64,000 bases of DNA from Acidobacteriota bacterium (GCA_016195985.1 JACPYP010000015.1:1-64000), one strand, 5' to 3'. Shown: positions 49,497 through 59,043, counted from the stretch's first letter. Program-made: numbers and translations. The notes: generated by a model from the letters alone, not told the origin.

Positions 49497-51518
49497 TCAC
49501 CAGATGGCGGGGCGCACCTTCGCGTCGCGTTTCATGGGCTGGCCATCGGCGCAGCCGAAGGCCTCGTAGAATTCGGGCAGGTTGGACAGGGGGCCGTTGA
49601 CGCGCTGCTGGCCGGGGCTGTGGGGATCGGTCTTGAGGCGCACGGACAGCGCCGCTTCGCGGATGTGGTTGCGCCACACGGCGGCAGCGCCCAGGAAGAA
49701 GCGCTGAGGTCCGGTGAAGCCGTCGATGGGGGCGGGCGCGGCCTTGCCCTTCAGGCTGTTCTGGTAGGCGGCGAAGGCGATCTTGAGGCCGCCGATGTCG
49801 GCGATGTTCTCGCCCAGGGTGAGCTTGCCGTTCACGCGCTCGCCCTTGAGGGGCTCGTAGGCGTCGTACTGCTTCACCACGAGATCCGTGCGGGATTCGT
49901 AGGCCTTTTTGTCCGCGTCGGTCCACCAGTTCTTGAGGTTGCCCTCGGCGTCGAACTGGCTGCCGCTGTCGTCGAAGCCGTGGGTCATCTCGTGGCCGAT
50001 GACGAAGCCGAGGGAGCCGTAGTTCACGGCATCATCGGCCTTGGGGTCGAAGAAGGGGGGCTGGAGGATGCCGGCCGGGAACACGATCTCGTTCATGGTG
50101 GGGCTGTAGTAGGCGTTGACGGTGGGAGGCGTCATGCCCCATTCCGCGCGGTCGATGGGCTTGCCGAGCTTGTTGAGGTTTTCCCGGATGCGGAAGGCTG
50201 AGGCGCGGCGCACGTTGCCGAAGTAGTCGTCGCGGGCGACGTCGAAGGGATAGGTCTTCCACTTGTCGGGATAGCCGATCTTCACGCCGAAGGCATTGAG
50301 CTTCCTGATGGCCTGGGCCTTGGTTTCCTCGCCCATCCAGTCGAGGTTGGTGATGCGCTCCCGCAGGGCCACGCGCATGTTCTCCACCATCTCGAGCACC
50401 TTCTTCTTGGCCTCGGGGGGGAAGGCCACCTTCACGTAGAGCTGGCCCAGGGCTTCACCCAGGGTGTTGTCGGTGGCAGCCTCCACGCGCTTGGCGCGGG
50501 GCTCCTGTTCCGGCGTTCCGTTCAGTGTCTTGCCGTGGAAGGCGAAGGATTCATCACCGAAGGGCTTGGGCAGGAGACTGGCGCAGGCGCTGAGGAGGTG
50601 CCAGCGCAGATAGGTCTGCCACTGGGCGGCGGGCACCTCCGCGGCCAGCTTTCCGAAGGCCTGGAAGAAGGAGGGCTGGCTGAGGTTCAGATCCTCCAGT
50701 TGGACGCCGCGGCCGGCAAAGTAGGCCTTCCAGTCGAAGCCGGGCACTTCCTGGACGACCTGGTCCAGGGTGCGCTTGTTGTAGCGCTTCTGGGGGTTCC
50801 GCAGTTCCACGCGGGTCCACTGGGCCTGGGCCAGGCGGGTTTCGAGCTCCAGTACCTCCTTGGCGTGGGCTCCAGCCTGGGCCGGGGCCTCGCCGGCCAG
50901 CTCGAACATCCGGGCGATGTGGGCCTCGTACTTGGCGCGGATCTCCTTGCTGCGGGCGTCGTCCTTCAGGTAGTAGTCCCGGTCCGGCAGGCCGGTGCCG
51001 CCCTGGCCCAGGGAGCCCATGTAGCGGGTGGACTGCTTGGCGTCCTGTCCCACGAAGAAGCCGAAGCCGCAGGGCAGGCCCTGGCCGTGCAGTTCGGCAA
51101 GCAGGGCGGGGAGCTGCTTGTTGTCCTTCAGGCCCTCGATGCGGGCGAGCACGGGCTTGAGAGGCTCAAGGCCCCGCTTGGCGATGGCGGCCTCATCCAT
51201 GCCCGAAGCGAAGAAATCGCCCACCTTCTGTTCGATGCTGCCCTTGGCCCAGGTGGTCTTGGCGCTGGTCTCGGTGAGGATTTTCTGGAGGATGGCGCGG
51301 TTCCGCTCGCTCACTTCCTCGAAGGCGCCGAAGCGGGACTTGTCCGAGGGGATGCCGTGGCTCTTGAGCCAGCCGCCATTGGCGTAAGCGTAAAAATCTT
51401 CGCAGGGCTTCACCGTGGCATCGAGGTTGAGGGGGTCGATGCCGGGCTTGGAGGCCGCGAGGGCGAAGGTCGCGAGCCCAAGACTGAGGGCGAGGGAAGC
51501 GCGAAGGGGGGAAGCCAT
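49497..51518 (-). CDS. M13-family (neprilysin-type) zinc endopeptidase, copy 2
   Basis: A 673-residue protein from ATG 51518 (GAGGT upstream) with a signal peptide (ASLALSLGLATFALAA). The zinc site HEMTH is at 509-513, then GFDDSGSQFD; ENIADIGG follows. The C-terminus LSNLPEFYEAFGCADG ... RPAIW is almost the same as in copy 1. The conserved order, near-equal length and 48-bp spacing mark a tandem gene duplication, now clearly diverged. The two enzymes may differ in peptide preference. Confidence 0.95.
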   Translation of the reverse strand: MASPLRASLALSLGLATFALAASKPGIDPLNLDATVKPCEDFYAYANGGWLKSHGIPSDKSRFGAFEEVSERNRAILQKILTETSAKTTWAKGSIEQKVGDFFASGMDEAAIAKRGLEPLKPVLARIEGLKDNKQLPALLAELHGQGLPCGFGFFVGQDAKQSTRYMGSLGQGGTGLPDRDYYLKDDARSKEIRAKYEAHIARMFELAGEAPAQAGAHAKEVLELETRLAQAQWTRVELRNPQKRYNKRTLDQVVQEVPGFDWKAYFAGRGVQLEDLNLSQPSFFQAFGKLAAEVPAAQWQTYLRWHLLSACASLLPKPFGDESFAFHGKTLNGTPEQEPRAKRVEAATDNTLGEALGQLYVKVAFPPEAKKKVLEMVENMRVALRERITNLDWMGEETKAQAIRKLNAFGVKIGYPDKWKTYPFDVARDDYFGNVRRASAFRIRENLNKLGKPIDRAEWGMTPPTVNAYYSPTMNEIVFPAGILQPPFFDPKADDAVNYGSLGFVIGHEMTHGFDDSGSQFDAEGNLKNWWTDADKKAYESRTDLVVKQYDAYEPLKGERVNGKLTLGENIADIGGLKIAFAAYQNSLKGKAAPAPIDGFTGPQRFFLGAAAVWRNHIREAALSVRLKTDPHSPGQQRVNGPLSNLPEFYEAFGCADGQPMKRDAKVRPAIW

Positions 51519-51550
51519 GGTGAACCTCGTAAGTTGAGGGGTAAAGCCTA

Positions 51551-52015
51551 TCAGGAAGGCTGATTCAGAGCTATGTGGATAACCTTGTCGACTTCGGCAT
51601 GGACCTCTCCCGCCTCGTCCACGAGGTGGATGCGGTAGGTGCGGTCCACCTTGGGTTGCTCTCGGAGGAGGCGGCGGATCTCCTCCAGTTCCGAAACGTC
51701 CAGCAGGAAGGTGGCGTGAAGGAGGCTCCGGCCCGGCCGGCGGAAACGGATGGTGGCGGCCTTGTCCCATACCACGTATCCGGGGCCCAGGTTTTTCATG
51801 AGCATGAGCATGAAGAAGGGATCCACGGCCCCGTACAGGCTGCCGCCGAAGGTGGTGCCCACGTAGTTGCGCGTGCGCCAGGAGAGAGGCAGGCGCACGC
51901 GGATCTCGCGCCAGTCGCTGGCGATGAAAGCTACCCGCCCTCCGGTTCCCCGGAAACAGGGCCAGACATTGAATCTCCAGCGCGCAAGACGGGTGCGGAG
52001 GGATTCGCCGCCCAT
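51551..52015 (-). CDS. DUF4442 / hotdog-fold thioesterase-like protein
   Basis: A 154-residue protein. The hotdog core is visible in the central helix NYVGTTFGGSLYGAVDPFFM (entry of DUF4442) and the strands KAATIRFRRPGRSLLHATF and DRTYRIHLVDEAGEVHAEVD. The family includes PaaI-like acyl-CoA thioesterases and proteins of unknown substrate. A second DUF4442-type gene is at 63131-63616. It overlaps no neighbour and is separated by one base from glpX, suggesting co-transcription. Confidence 0.85.
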   Translation of the reverse strand: MGGESLRTRLARWRFNVWPCFRGTGGRVAFIASDWREIRVRLPLSWRTRNYVGTTFGGSLYGAVDPFFMLMLMKNLGPGYVVWDKAATIRFRRPGRSLLHATFLLDVSELEEIRRLLREQPKVDRTYRIHLVDEAGEVHAEVDKVIHIALNQPS

Positions 52016-52016
52016 G

Positions 52017-52997
52017 CTAGAAGCGGACGGTGGTGAACTCGCCTTCCTTCATGTGCACGGTGTCGATGAAACGCACTTGGCGGCTGCCGTAGGTGAGGAT
52101 GAGGCTGGAGGTGCGCACGCCGTGGCCGAAGTGCATGACGCCCTTCAGGAGGTTTCCGTGGGTGACGCCGCAGGCGGCGAAAACGATCTCCTTGCCCGGG
52201 CAGAGGTCATCGGTGAAGTAGATGCGGCCGAAATCCACGCCCATGGCCTCGGCCTTTTCGCGGCTGGCGGTGTTGGTGTCGACCTTGAGGCGGCCCTGGA
52301 TTTCGCCGTTGAGGCACTTGAGGGCGGCCGCGGACAGCACGCCCTCGGGCGCGCCGCCGATGCCCATGACCGCGTGGATGCCCGTGCCGCTCACGGCCGA
52401 GCTGATGGCCGCGCTAAGATCGCCGTCGCCGATGAGCTGAATGCGGGCCCCCGCCTTCCGGATGTCGGCGATGAGCTGGGCGTGGCGTTCCCGGTCAAGC
52501 ACGCTAACGGTGATTTCGGAGACCTGGCGGTTGAGGGACTGCGCGATGATCTGCAGGGTTTCGTGGACAGGCGCGTCGAGGTGGACCTTGCCTTTGGCGG
52601 AGGGGCCGACCACCAGCTTTTCCATATAGAGGTCCGGCGCGTGAAGCAGGCCGCCCTTTTCCGTGGCCGCCAGCACCGCGATGGCGTTGGGCGCGCCGGT
52701 GGCGCAGAGGTTGGTGCCTTCCAGCGGGTCCACGGCGATGTCCACTTCCGGGTGGTCGCCATCCAGATCCGCGCCCATGCCCACCTTTTCCCCGATGTAG
52801 AGCATGGGAGCCTCGTCCCGCTCGCCCTCGCCGATGACGATGGTGGCATCCATGCGAACGGACTCCATGGCCTTGCGCATGGCTTCCACCGCGAGCTGGT
52901 CGCTGAACTTGCGGCGGCCATGGCCGATGGAAGTCGAACAGGCGATGGCGGCATGCTCAACCACTCGCAGGAATTCGAGGGACAGGGTCTGTTCCAT
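52017..52997 (-). CDS. glpX: Class II fructose-1,6-bisphosphatase
   Basis: A 326-residue protein of the lithium-sensitive phosphatase fold that converts fructose 1,6-bisphosphate to fructose 6-phosphate in gluconeogenesis. Motifs: [31 protein letters not shown] (metal site), [20 protein letters not shown], and [15 protein letters not shown]. Length matches bacterial GlpX. It is preceded by cutA on the same strand with a 28-bp gap. Confidence 0.96.
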   Translation of the reverse strand: MEQTLSLEFLRVVEHAAIACSTSIGHGRRKFSDQLAVEAMRKAMESVRMDATIVIGEGERDEAPMLYIGEKVGMGADLDGDHPEVDIAVDPLEGTNLCATGAPNAIAVLAATEKGGLLHAPDLYMEKLVVGPSAKGKVHLDAPVHETLQIIAQSLNRQVSEITVSVLDRERHAQLIADIRKAGARIQLIGDGDLSAAISSAVSGTGIHAVMGIGGAPEGVLSAAALKCLNGEIQGRLKVDTNTASREKAEAMGVDFGRIYFTDDLCPGKEIVFAACGVTHGNLLKGVMHFGHGVRTSSLILTYGSRQVRFIDTVHMKEGEFTTVRF

Positions 52998-53025
52998 GGG
53001 GGCTGCTCCTGGAGGGACGAGCTGT

Positions 53026-53352
53026 TCAGGCCAGGCGGTTGACGCTCTGGCGGATCCAGTCGAGGAAAGGCTCGGAGCCTTCCTCCACGGGAAACATGAG
53101 AATTTCGGGGACCTCGTAGGTATGCAGGTCGCTGATCACGTCAGAGACCTGCGGGAAGAGCTCCCGGGTGGTCTTGATGATCAGCATGACTTCTTCATCC
53201 AGGTGGGTCTCGCCTTTGAAGTAGTAGTAGCTCTTGATGCTGGGGAGGATATTGACGCAAGCAGCGTAGGCCTGATCCACCAGCGCAGCGGCGATGGTCA
53301 GGGCGGTTTCCTCGCTGCCACAGGTGGTCATGATCGTGCAGGCATCGGTCAT
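53026..53352 (-). CDS. cutA: CutA1-family divalent-cation tolerance protein
   Basis: A 108-residue trimer-forming ferredoxin-like protein. Conserved parts: [55 protein letters not shown] and [17 protein letters not shown]. It is linked genetically to copper tolerance in E. coli, with unclear mechanism. It heads the cutA-glpX-thioesterase run. Confidence 0.94.
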   Translation of the reverse strand: MTDACTIMTTCGSEETALTIAAALVDQAYAACVNILPSIKSYYYFKGETHLDEEVMLIIKTTRELFPQVSDVISDLHTYEVPEILMFPVEEGSEPFLDWIRQSVNRLA

Positions 53353-53768
53353 CGTTGGGCTCCCCGCCTGGCAGGCGGAACTGGTTATTGTAGCTTGGGA
53401 TCGGGGAGGCCGCAGATCACGAAAGGCCGGGGAGGCTGAGAGAGTGGTCTGACCACACTGCCAGGACCCGGCGCCCTGTCCTCCGCCTGATCCCCGTTCG
53501 GCGAAGCCTGGCGAATCAAGCGAGGACGGTCCTCCGGATGCCCTAGCCAGGGAGGGGCTGATCAGCCTGGTTCAGGTCCCGCCCGACCATTCCAGTCCTT
53601 TTGGCAGTGGCTAGTCCCTTTGGGGGCTGCCATATAGATAATAGTGCATGGATGGTTGTCGTTATTGATTATGAGTGTGAAAATAAAGTCAAAATAATGC
53701 TGGCACCGGCAATTGATCGACTCCACCCTGGGGCATCAGGAAGCCCTGATTTGCATAGGAGTCCCCCC
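53353..53768. other. 416-bp intergenic region with an AT-rich leader
   Basis: No convincing gene is seen. 53400-53620 is GC-rich with no long repeat. 53628-53700 is strikingly AT-rich for this genome (TATAGATAATAG at 53634-53645, later AAAATAAAG and AAAATAATG), and probably holds the promoter of the coiled-coil lipoprotein. A short frame through it (53601 onward) reads only as an extension of that gene. Confidence 0.5.
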
Positions 53769-54905
53769 ATGAGAGTCCTTCGATTCCTCACGCTTGGCGC
53801 CTTGCTGGCCACATTGCCCTTGGCCCTCACCCTCGGTTGCGACAAGAAAACCGAAAGTGAGACCGCGGAGGCCCGTGACCTGACCCAGAAGGTGGCTGAG
53901 GCCGAAAAGGCAGAGAATCTCGCCCAGGGCACCACCAAGGCCCAGAAGGAGGCCCTGGCCAAGGCCGGTGTTCAGCCTGACACCGCCGGAGTCCAACTGA
54001 CGGAGGCGCAGCGTGGCCTTCTGGAGGCCCGGGTGAAGGCCGAGAAGAACAACGGCACCGCCGCGCTGTTGCAGGAAATCCTCGACCGGGACAAGCAGAT
54101 CGCGGAGCTGGATGCCAGGGTGGCGAAGCTGCGCAGCGAACTGCCCCGTCCGATCATCGCCAAAGAAAACGACAGCCACTTCGCCCTGGCCGTGCGGTAC
54201 CTGAAGGGCCGGGGCCTCTCGGAGGAGAAGGCCAAGCTGGCGGCGGCCCGGGCCAATCTCCTGGAAGAATTGCAGCCCGGCTGGCAGGTCTACCACCAGT
54301 ATGTGGGCGGCACCTACATCACGGCCGTCACCCAGGGCAAGGCCGAGGTGGGCCCCACGGAGTACCTGACGAATCAGCGGGTGGCCCTCCAGAAGGAGCG
54401 GGATGACAGCATCCAGTCGGCCCAGCGGCTGACCACGCAGGTGGAAGGACTGGTGGCGGAGCGCACCAAGGTCCAGGAGGACGTCGACGCGCTGCGCACC
54501 GAGAAAACGACCCTCCTCACGCAGGTCAGCGAGCTGTCCACCCTGAGCCAGGCCCAGAAGTTGAAGCTCAACGCCATGCACTACCTGATCGGGAAGCGGA
54601 AGGATCTGGAGAACGACGGCACCATCGTCGTTCCCGTGTTCGCCAAGGACCGGATGGGCCCCAAGGCCCTCAACGCCAAGTTCGACAAGGATCTTCCGCT
54701 TGACGGCCCGAACCCGGAAGTGGTTATCCAGGCCGCGGATCTGGGCTTGGACAAGATCAGCAAGGTGAACGTGGTTCCGGGTTCTTTGGAAAAGGGCAAG
54801 CACTACACCTTGACCTTCTCGGAGGACCACAAGAACGCCACCATCCGCATCCTCGACGCGGATCGCCTGCGGAACGACCGGGTGGTGCTGGCGGTGACGG
54901 ACTAG
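53769..54905 (+). CDS. Coiled-coil lipoprotein
   Basis: A 378-residue protein; ATG 53769 begins a signal with lipobox LALTLGC (Cys about 24). Long helical, heptad-rich segments follow (TQKVAEAEKAENLAQ, DKQIAELDARVAKLRSELP, LTTQVEGLVAERTKVQEDVD, LLTQVSELSTLSQAQKL). A C-terminal ~100-residue beta domain (TIVVPVFAKDRMG, KHYTLTFSEDHKNATIRILD) closes the chain. It resembles peptidoglycan-linking or envelope spacer lipoproteins, but no family is recognised. The AT-rich leader upstream and the strong terminator downstream make it a single-gene unit. Confidence 0.8.
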   Translation: MRVLRFLTLGALLATLPLALTLGCDKKTESETAEARDLTQKVAEAEKAENLAQGTTKAQKEALAKAGVQPDTAGVQLTEAQRGLLEARVKAEKNNGTAALLQEILDRDKQIAELDARVAKLRSELPRPIIAKENDSHFALAVRYLKGRGLSEEKAKLAAARANLLEELQPGWQVYHQYVGGTYITAVTQGKAEVGPTEYLTNQRVALQKERDDSIQSAQRLTTQVEGLVAERTKVQEDVDALRTEKTTLLTQVSELSTLSQAQKLKLNAMHYLIGKRKDLENDGTIVVPVFAKDRMGPKALNAKFDKDLPLDGPNPEVVIQAADLGLDKISKVNVVPGSLEKGKHYTLTFSEDHKNATIRILDADRLRNDRVVLAVTD

Positions 54906-54923
54906 CTGTTTCCTGGGCTCGCT

Positions 54924-54956
54924 GAAGCGCCCCATTTCGGGGCGCTTCTTTTTTTT
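54924..54956 (+). terminator. Rho-independent terminator
   Basis: GAAGCGCCCC / GGGGCGCTTC (54924-54933, 54939-54948) with a 5-nt loop and a run of eight T (54949-54956), 19 bp after the lipoprotein stop. Confidence 0.92.
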
Positions 54957-54957
54957 G

Positions 54958-55474
54958 GGGGGGGGATTCGAACTGCGCCTGGCTGCTGCCAGCCGCCGGT
55001 CTCGCTCCCGACAGCGCCCCGCGCTGTCTCCGCGATCCCACTCGGGCACCTCTCGGCGTGGGCATCATTATCTCCGTATTTGGGCTCGGCGGGTTTGGGG
55101 GGATTCGAACTGCGCCTGGCTGCTGCCAGCCGCCGGTCTCGCTCCCGACAGCGCCCCGCGCTGTCTCCGCGATCCCACTCGGGCACCTCTCGGCGTGGGC
55201 ATCATCATCTCCGTATTTGGGCTCGGCGGGTTTGGGGGGGATTCGAACTGCGTCTGGCTGCGCCAGCCGCCGGTCTCGCTCCCGACAGCGCCCCGTGCTG
55301 TCTCCGCGATCCCACTCGGGCACCTCTCGGCGCGGGCATCATCATCTCCGTATTTGGGCTCGGCGGGTTTGGGGGGATTCGAACTGCGTCTGGCTGCGCC
55401 AGCCGCCGGTCTCGCTCCCGACAGCGCCCCGCGCTGTCTCCGCGATCCCACTCGGAGGTCCGAATCCTCTCGCC
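54958..55474 (-). repeat. 3.6-copy array of 137-bp tRNA-like tandem units downstream of tRNA-Pro
   Basis: The anchor GATTCGAACTGCG begins at 54965, 55102, 55240 and 55376 (periods 137, 138 and 136 bp). Units are ~90-95% alike by eye; the last is cut at ~55455. On the minus strand three units contain GAGAGGTGCCCGAGTGG, which resembles the 5' half of a class II tRNA (Ser type). All carry a hairpin built on GACAGCGC/GCGCTGTC, then GTTCGAATCCCCCC, a T-loop-like tail. T and acceptor stems do not pair well, so these are not normal tRNAs. Frames through the array give Arg/Ser-rich repeats and are unlikely to be proteins. Confidence 0.85.
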
Positions 55475-55485
55475 TGCTTCCGATC

Positions 55486-55596
<111 letters not shown>

Positions 55597-55641
55597 CGAA
55601 GAGATGACTGTACTGGAAATGGCGGGTGCCGTCCAGCGTGG

Positions 55642-56037
55642 CTATCCGGATTCGAGGCCGAGGCGGATCCGTTCGAGCCGGCGCGCTTCCAGCAGGCGCA
55701 TGGCCCGGCGCAGGGGATCGGCATCCCGGGGGCGCTCGACAGCCTCCACCGGCGGATCGCAGGGCACGATCTGGAGGCCCATGAGGCTCAGCCCCAGAGC
55801 TCGCTGGATGCGGTCGCGCACCTGGGGCCACACGGCGGTGGCGGCTTCCCTCAACGGGGCGATGCGGGAGAGTTCCCAGCAGCCCATGACCAGGATGTTG
55901 CCCTGCACCCGCAGGGGGCGCGTGCGCTCGGCCAGGGCCGGACCCACGACGAAATGCCAGGCCAGGCGCAGGCGCGCCTCGGCCAGTTGATTGGGCAGGC
56001 GGGCGCCCACGGGCACGAGGCGGGGGGCGCGTTTCAC
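55642..56037 (-). CDS. DUF721 / DciA-like protein
   Basis: A 131-residue protein. The DUF721 core reads ARLRLAWHFVVGPALAERTR, PLRVQGNILVMGCWELSRIA and LGLSLMGLQIVPCDPP. DciA proteins of this family help load the replicative helicase in bacteria without DnaC. The match is to the core only, and the C-terminus (RRLERIRLGLESG) is short. It overlaps the upstream CoA-transferase gene by four bases. Confidence 0.75.
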   Translation of the reverse strand: MKRAPRLVPVGARLPNQLAEARLRLAWHFVVGPALAERTRPLRVQGNILVMGCWELSRIAPLREAATAVWPQVRDRIQRALGLSLMGLQIVPCDPPVEAVERPRDADPLRRAMRLLEARRLERIRLGLESG

Positions 56038-57152
56038 GGTTTCCAGCGGGGAGGGGGCAGGGAGGCGCAGGCCCGCTCGCCGTTCAGCAGCAGCGGGGAG
56101 GCCAGGGTGGGCACCATGGTGTTGGTCTCCACCTCGAAGAGCGGCTGCAGCAGGTTGTGCAAGATCCCGCCCTGGCGGAAAAGCACCTCGTCCACGGTGC
56201 GCACGCGGCTGGCGGGGATGGCGTTGGCCTCGCAGACGGTGAGCACTTCTTCCACGGTGCTCTGACGGGTGCGGGCCTCAATGAGGGCCACGAGTTCTTC
56301 GCGGTCCTTCACGCGGCCCCGGTTCTTCCGCCATTCGGGCCGGGCCTCCAGGTCGAGCCCCAGCCATAGGGCCAGCACCTCGAATTGCCGGTCGCTGCCC
56401 ACCCCGATGGCCACGTCGCCGTCGCTGCAGAGAAAGGATTGGTAGGGCACGATCTGGGGGTGGGCGTTGCCCCAGCGCTCCGGCGCCTTCCCGGTCATGA
56501 GGGAACCCGCCGCCACGTTGACGAGCCCCGCCAGGGCCGCTTCCATGAGGGGAACCTCGATGTGGATGGCTTCGCCGGTGCGTTCGCGGTGCAGCAGGGC
56601 GGCCTGGATGCCGTTGGCGCAGTAGAGGCCCGCCAGCACGTCCACCAGGGCCACGCCCACCTTCATGGGGCGGCCCTCGGGCTCGCCGGTGATGGCCATC
56701 CAGCCGCTTTCGGCCTGGATGATGAAGTCGTAGCCGGCCCGGCGCGAGGCTGTGACATCCGAGGCGAAACCTCGCACGGAGGCCAGGATGAGCTTGGGGA
56801 ATTTGGCGTGGAGCCGCTTCCAGCCCAGGCCCAGGCGATCCGCGGAATCCGCGCGGAAATTCTCCACCAGGACGTCGGCATCCTTCAGCAGGTCGAAGAG
56901 ATCGGCCTTGCCCTCCTCCGTATGCAGGTCGATGTTGCGCGTCCGTTTGCCGCGGTTGGCGGCGCGGAAGTAGGCGCTTTCGCCACTGTCCCCCTCCTCG
57001 AAAGGGGGCCCCCAGCCGCGGGTGGGGTCGCCTCCGGGAGGCTCCAGCTTCTGCACCTCGGCGCCGAAATCCGCCAGCAGCTGAGTGGCGAAGGGAGCGG
57101 CCAGCACACAGGACAGGTCCACGATCCTGAAGTGGGATAGGGGCTTGGGCAT
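56034..57152 (-). CDS. Class III CoA-transferase (CaiB/BaiF family)
   Basis: A 372-residue protein with the intertwined-ring fold of formyl-CoA transferase relatives. Motifs: FRIVDLSCVLAAPFATQLLADFGAEVQKLEP at the N-terminus (split here by conserved Gly/Pro), NRGKRTRNIDLHTEEGK, LKDADVLVENFRADSADRLG, and GVALVDVLAGLY with the likely catalytic Asp. It moves CoA between carboxylic acids; substrates cannot be inferred. It is in an operon with the DciA-like gene, a surprising pairing. Confidence 0.92.
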   Translation of the reverse strand: MPKPLSHFRIVDLSCVLAAPFATQLLADFGAEVQKLEPPGGDPTRGWGPPFEEGDSGESAYFRAANRGKRTRNIDLHTEEGKADLFDLLKDADVLVENFRADSADRLGLGWKRLHAKFPKLILASVRGFASDVTASRRAGYDFIIQAESGWMAITGEPEGRPMKVGVALVDVLAGLYCANGIQAALLHRERTGEAIHIEVPLMEAALAGLVNVAAGSLMTGKAPERWGNAHPQIVPYQSFLCSDGDVAIGVGSDRQFEVLALWLGLDLEARPEWRKNRGRVKDREELVALIEARTRQSTVEEVLTVCEANAIPASRVRTVDEVLFRQGGILHNLLQPLFEVETNTMVPTLASPLLLNGERACASLPPPRWKP

Positions 57153-57173
57153 CGCGGGTCTCCAGGAACCAGC

Positions 57174-58544
57174 CTACTTCATGTCCACCTGGACCTCGCC
57201 TTCGAGGTAGGCCTGGGACCTGAAACCCTCCTGGCCGGTGGCGACGGACGCCACGCGGAAGGCTTTCAGGGAGCCGCTGAGCTGGAGATGCGGGGCCAGT
57301 TGGCGGTTCAGGCCCGCCTGCACGGCTTCGCGCAGGCCCTGGAATTGCTGGTCCATGAGGAAGTGGGCTTTGTCGGCGAGCAGCTTGCGGAGATCCGAGT
57401 GGTAGATCCAGTCGCCCATGCGGGCCAACCAGCTCTGGCTGTCCAGGGTGAAATCCAGGTCCGCAAGGCGCAGGGAGCTGGTGGCGGGATCGGAGAGGGG
57501 TTTTCCCGCGAGGGTCACCTTGCCCGTGATGCGGCCCTTCAGTCCGACCTCCAGCATGGCCTTGCCCTGATCACCCCAGACTCGGGCGGAGGTGATTTCG
57601 AATCGTCCCTTGGCGGTGTCGAAGACCTTGCCCACCACTTGGCCGGCCAGCTGCTGGCTGGCGTGAGTGTAGGAAAGGTCCGCCTCTACCCGCATCCGGA
57701 AGCCGGGTTTCGGAGTGGCGTTCACTTCCAGATCGGGCAGGGGAGCCGTGCCGGCCTGGGGCCTGGGGCCAAGCACCAGGCGGGGCTGGGCCTCGATCTC
57801 GGGGGTGATGATCACCGTCCGCCCCTGGGTGCTGATGGGTGCCAGCCGGATGCGGCGGGGCTGGAACAGGAGGTAGAGATCTTTGCCGAGTTCGATGGGC
57901 TGGTTGAACTGAGCCCAGGCCTCTTGGGCCTTTTGCCGGGCCAAGGCGTTCTCGCGCACCAGGTTGGCCAGCATGTCCGCTCCGGCGGAGATGTTCTCCT
58001 TCATGCCGGCCACCACCTGATCCGTGATGTCGAAGCCGAGAAAGGTCACTTCGCAGGTGTTGAGGGGCATCACGTCGAGGGCCGTCTGCCGGAGATCCAG
58101 GCCCCAGCCCGGAAGCACGCTGAGATTGGTCTTGAGTTCGAGCATCACCCGGCGCGGGAGCTCGGGATTGCGCCCGCAGGAGCCCATCACCGTATAGCGG
58201 TTACCGATGGTGCGCAGCCCCACGTCCATGCCGAAATTCGCCACCAGCCGCACGGACACCTGGGAATCCTTCACCCTCACGCTCAGGGGCTCGCGGATGA
58301 GGTTGAAGCGGAAATAGGTGCGCGGCTTGCCCTTGATCTCGGCCCAGGTCTCGATGTTGGGCGGCGACAGGGGCACCTGGGCCTCCACCTGCTTCATGAG
58401 AGGCCCCAGCTCCACCCGGATGGGCAGGGAGAGGGTGGAGGGTTCCAGCTCTTCGACGAAGGCCGAAGAGGGGGCCGAGGGCGGCGCCTGTCCTGCCAGG
58501 GGCAAGGCTGAAGCGATGAGAAGGCAGGAGAAGCAGCGGCGCAT
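57174..58544 (-). CDS. Secreted DUF4403 family protein
   Basis: A 456-residue protein. ATG 58544 (MRRCFSCLLIASALPLAGQ) opens the signal peptide; a TTG further upstream is less likely. The body is two long beta/alpha repeats typical of DUF4403, with SLPIRVELGPLMKQVEAQVP, LDVMPLNTCEVTFLGFDIT, LYLLFQPRRIRLAPISTQGR and VGKVFDTAKGRFEITSARVW; it ends in EGEVQVDMK. DUF4403 has similarity to lipid-binding BPI/SMP-like proteins, but its function is not established. The gene lies 21 bp downstream of the CoA-transferase on the minus strand. Confidence 0.85.
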   Translation of the reverse strand: MRRCFSCLLIASALPLAGQAPPSAPSSAFVEELEPSTLSLPIRVELGPLMKQVEAQVPLSPPNIETWAEIKGKPRTYFRFNLIREPLSVRVKDSQVSVRLVANFGMDVGLRTIGNRYTVMGSCGRNPELPRRVMLELKTNLSVLPGWGLDLRQTALDVMPLNTCEVTFLGFDITDQVVAGMKENISAGADMLANLVRENALARQKAQEAWAQFNQPIELGKDLYLLFQPRRIRLAPISTQGRTVIITPEIEAQPRLVLGPRPQAGTAPLPDLEVNATPKPGFRMRVEADLSYTHASQQLAGQVVGKVFDTAKGRFEITSARVWGDQGKAMLEVGLKGRITGKVTLAGKPLSDPATSSLRLADLDFTLDSQSWLARMGDWIYHSDLRKLLADKAHFLMDQQFQGLREAVQAGLNRQLAPHLQLSGSLKAFRVASVATGQEGFRSQAYLEGEVQVDMK

Positions 58545-58594
58545 GAGGCATCCAGGGACCCCCAAACGCTAGCAGATCACCTGGCGCCAGCAGA

Positions 58595-59023
58595 TCACCC
58601 GGCGGCCACGGTCTGGCGATAGGCGTCGCCCAAGGCAGTGGCAATCTCTTCCGGGGCATGACCCAGGAAATCCGAGCGCTGCATGAGGTGCACCAGTTGG
58701 CCGTCCTTGAGGATGGCGGCCTGTGGGCTGGTGGGCATGGCGCCCTCGAAATATTCGCGGGCCTGGGCCGTGGCCTCTTTCTCCATGCCGGCGAACACCG
58801 TGACCAGGTGGTCGAACTTCAGGCCCTGGGTGCGCAGCGCCTCCGTGACGCCCGGCCGGGCGCCGGCAGCGGCGCAACCGCAGACACTGTTGACCACCAG
58901 CAGGGTGGTGCCGGGCTGCTGCAGGGCCTGATCCACCTGGGCCGGCGTCAATAGCTGCCGGAAGCCGGCCTGCACGAGCTCTTCACGCATCGGTGCGACC
59001 ATGTGTTCGGGATAGTTGGACAC
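58595..59023 (-). CDS. Bacilliredoxin (BrxA/BrxB, YphP/YqiW family)
   Basis: A 142-residue thioredoxin-fold protein with the hallmark CGC site (VNSVCGCAAAGARPG, Cys48 and Cys50). Other family parts are LDVxFAGxxKEATxxAR-like (VFAGMEKEATAQAREYFEG) and GAMPTSPQAAILKDGQLVHLM. In Firmicutes these remove bacillithiol from proteins; outside that group the thiol partner is unclear. It shares a promoter region with the divergent FMN reductase gene and a 24-bp motif with nfu. Confidence 0.93.
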   Translation of the reverse strand: MSNYPEHMVAPMREELVQAGFRQLLTPAQVDQALQQPGTTLLVVNSVCGCAAAGARPGVTEALRTQGLKFDHLVTVFAGMEKEATAQAREYFEGAMPTSPQAAILKDGQLVHLMQRSDFLGHAPEEIATALGDAYRQTVAAG

Positions 59024-59043
59024 GAGATCCTCCAGGGATGAAA

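Noticed and set aside
53400-53620. Possible non-coding RNA in the GC-rich half of the 416-bp gap
   Set aside because: No clear hairpin-terminator pair, promoter or conserved structure could be recognised by eye.
54958-55474. CRISPR array
   Set aside because: Units of 137 bp are directly adjacent without unique spacers, and there are no cas genes.
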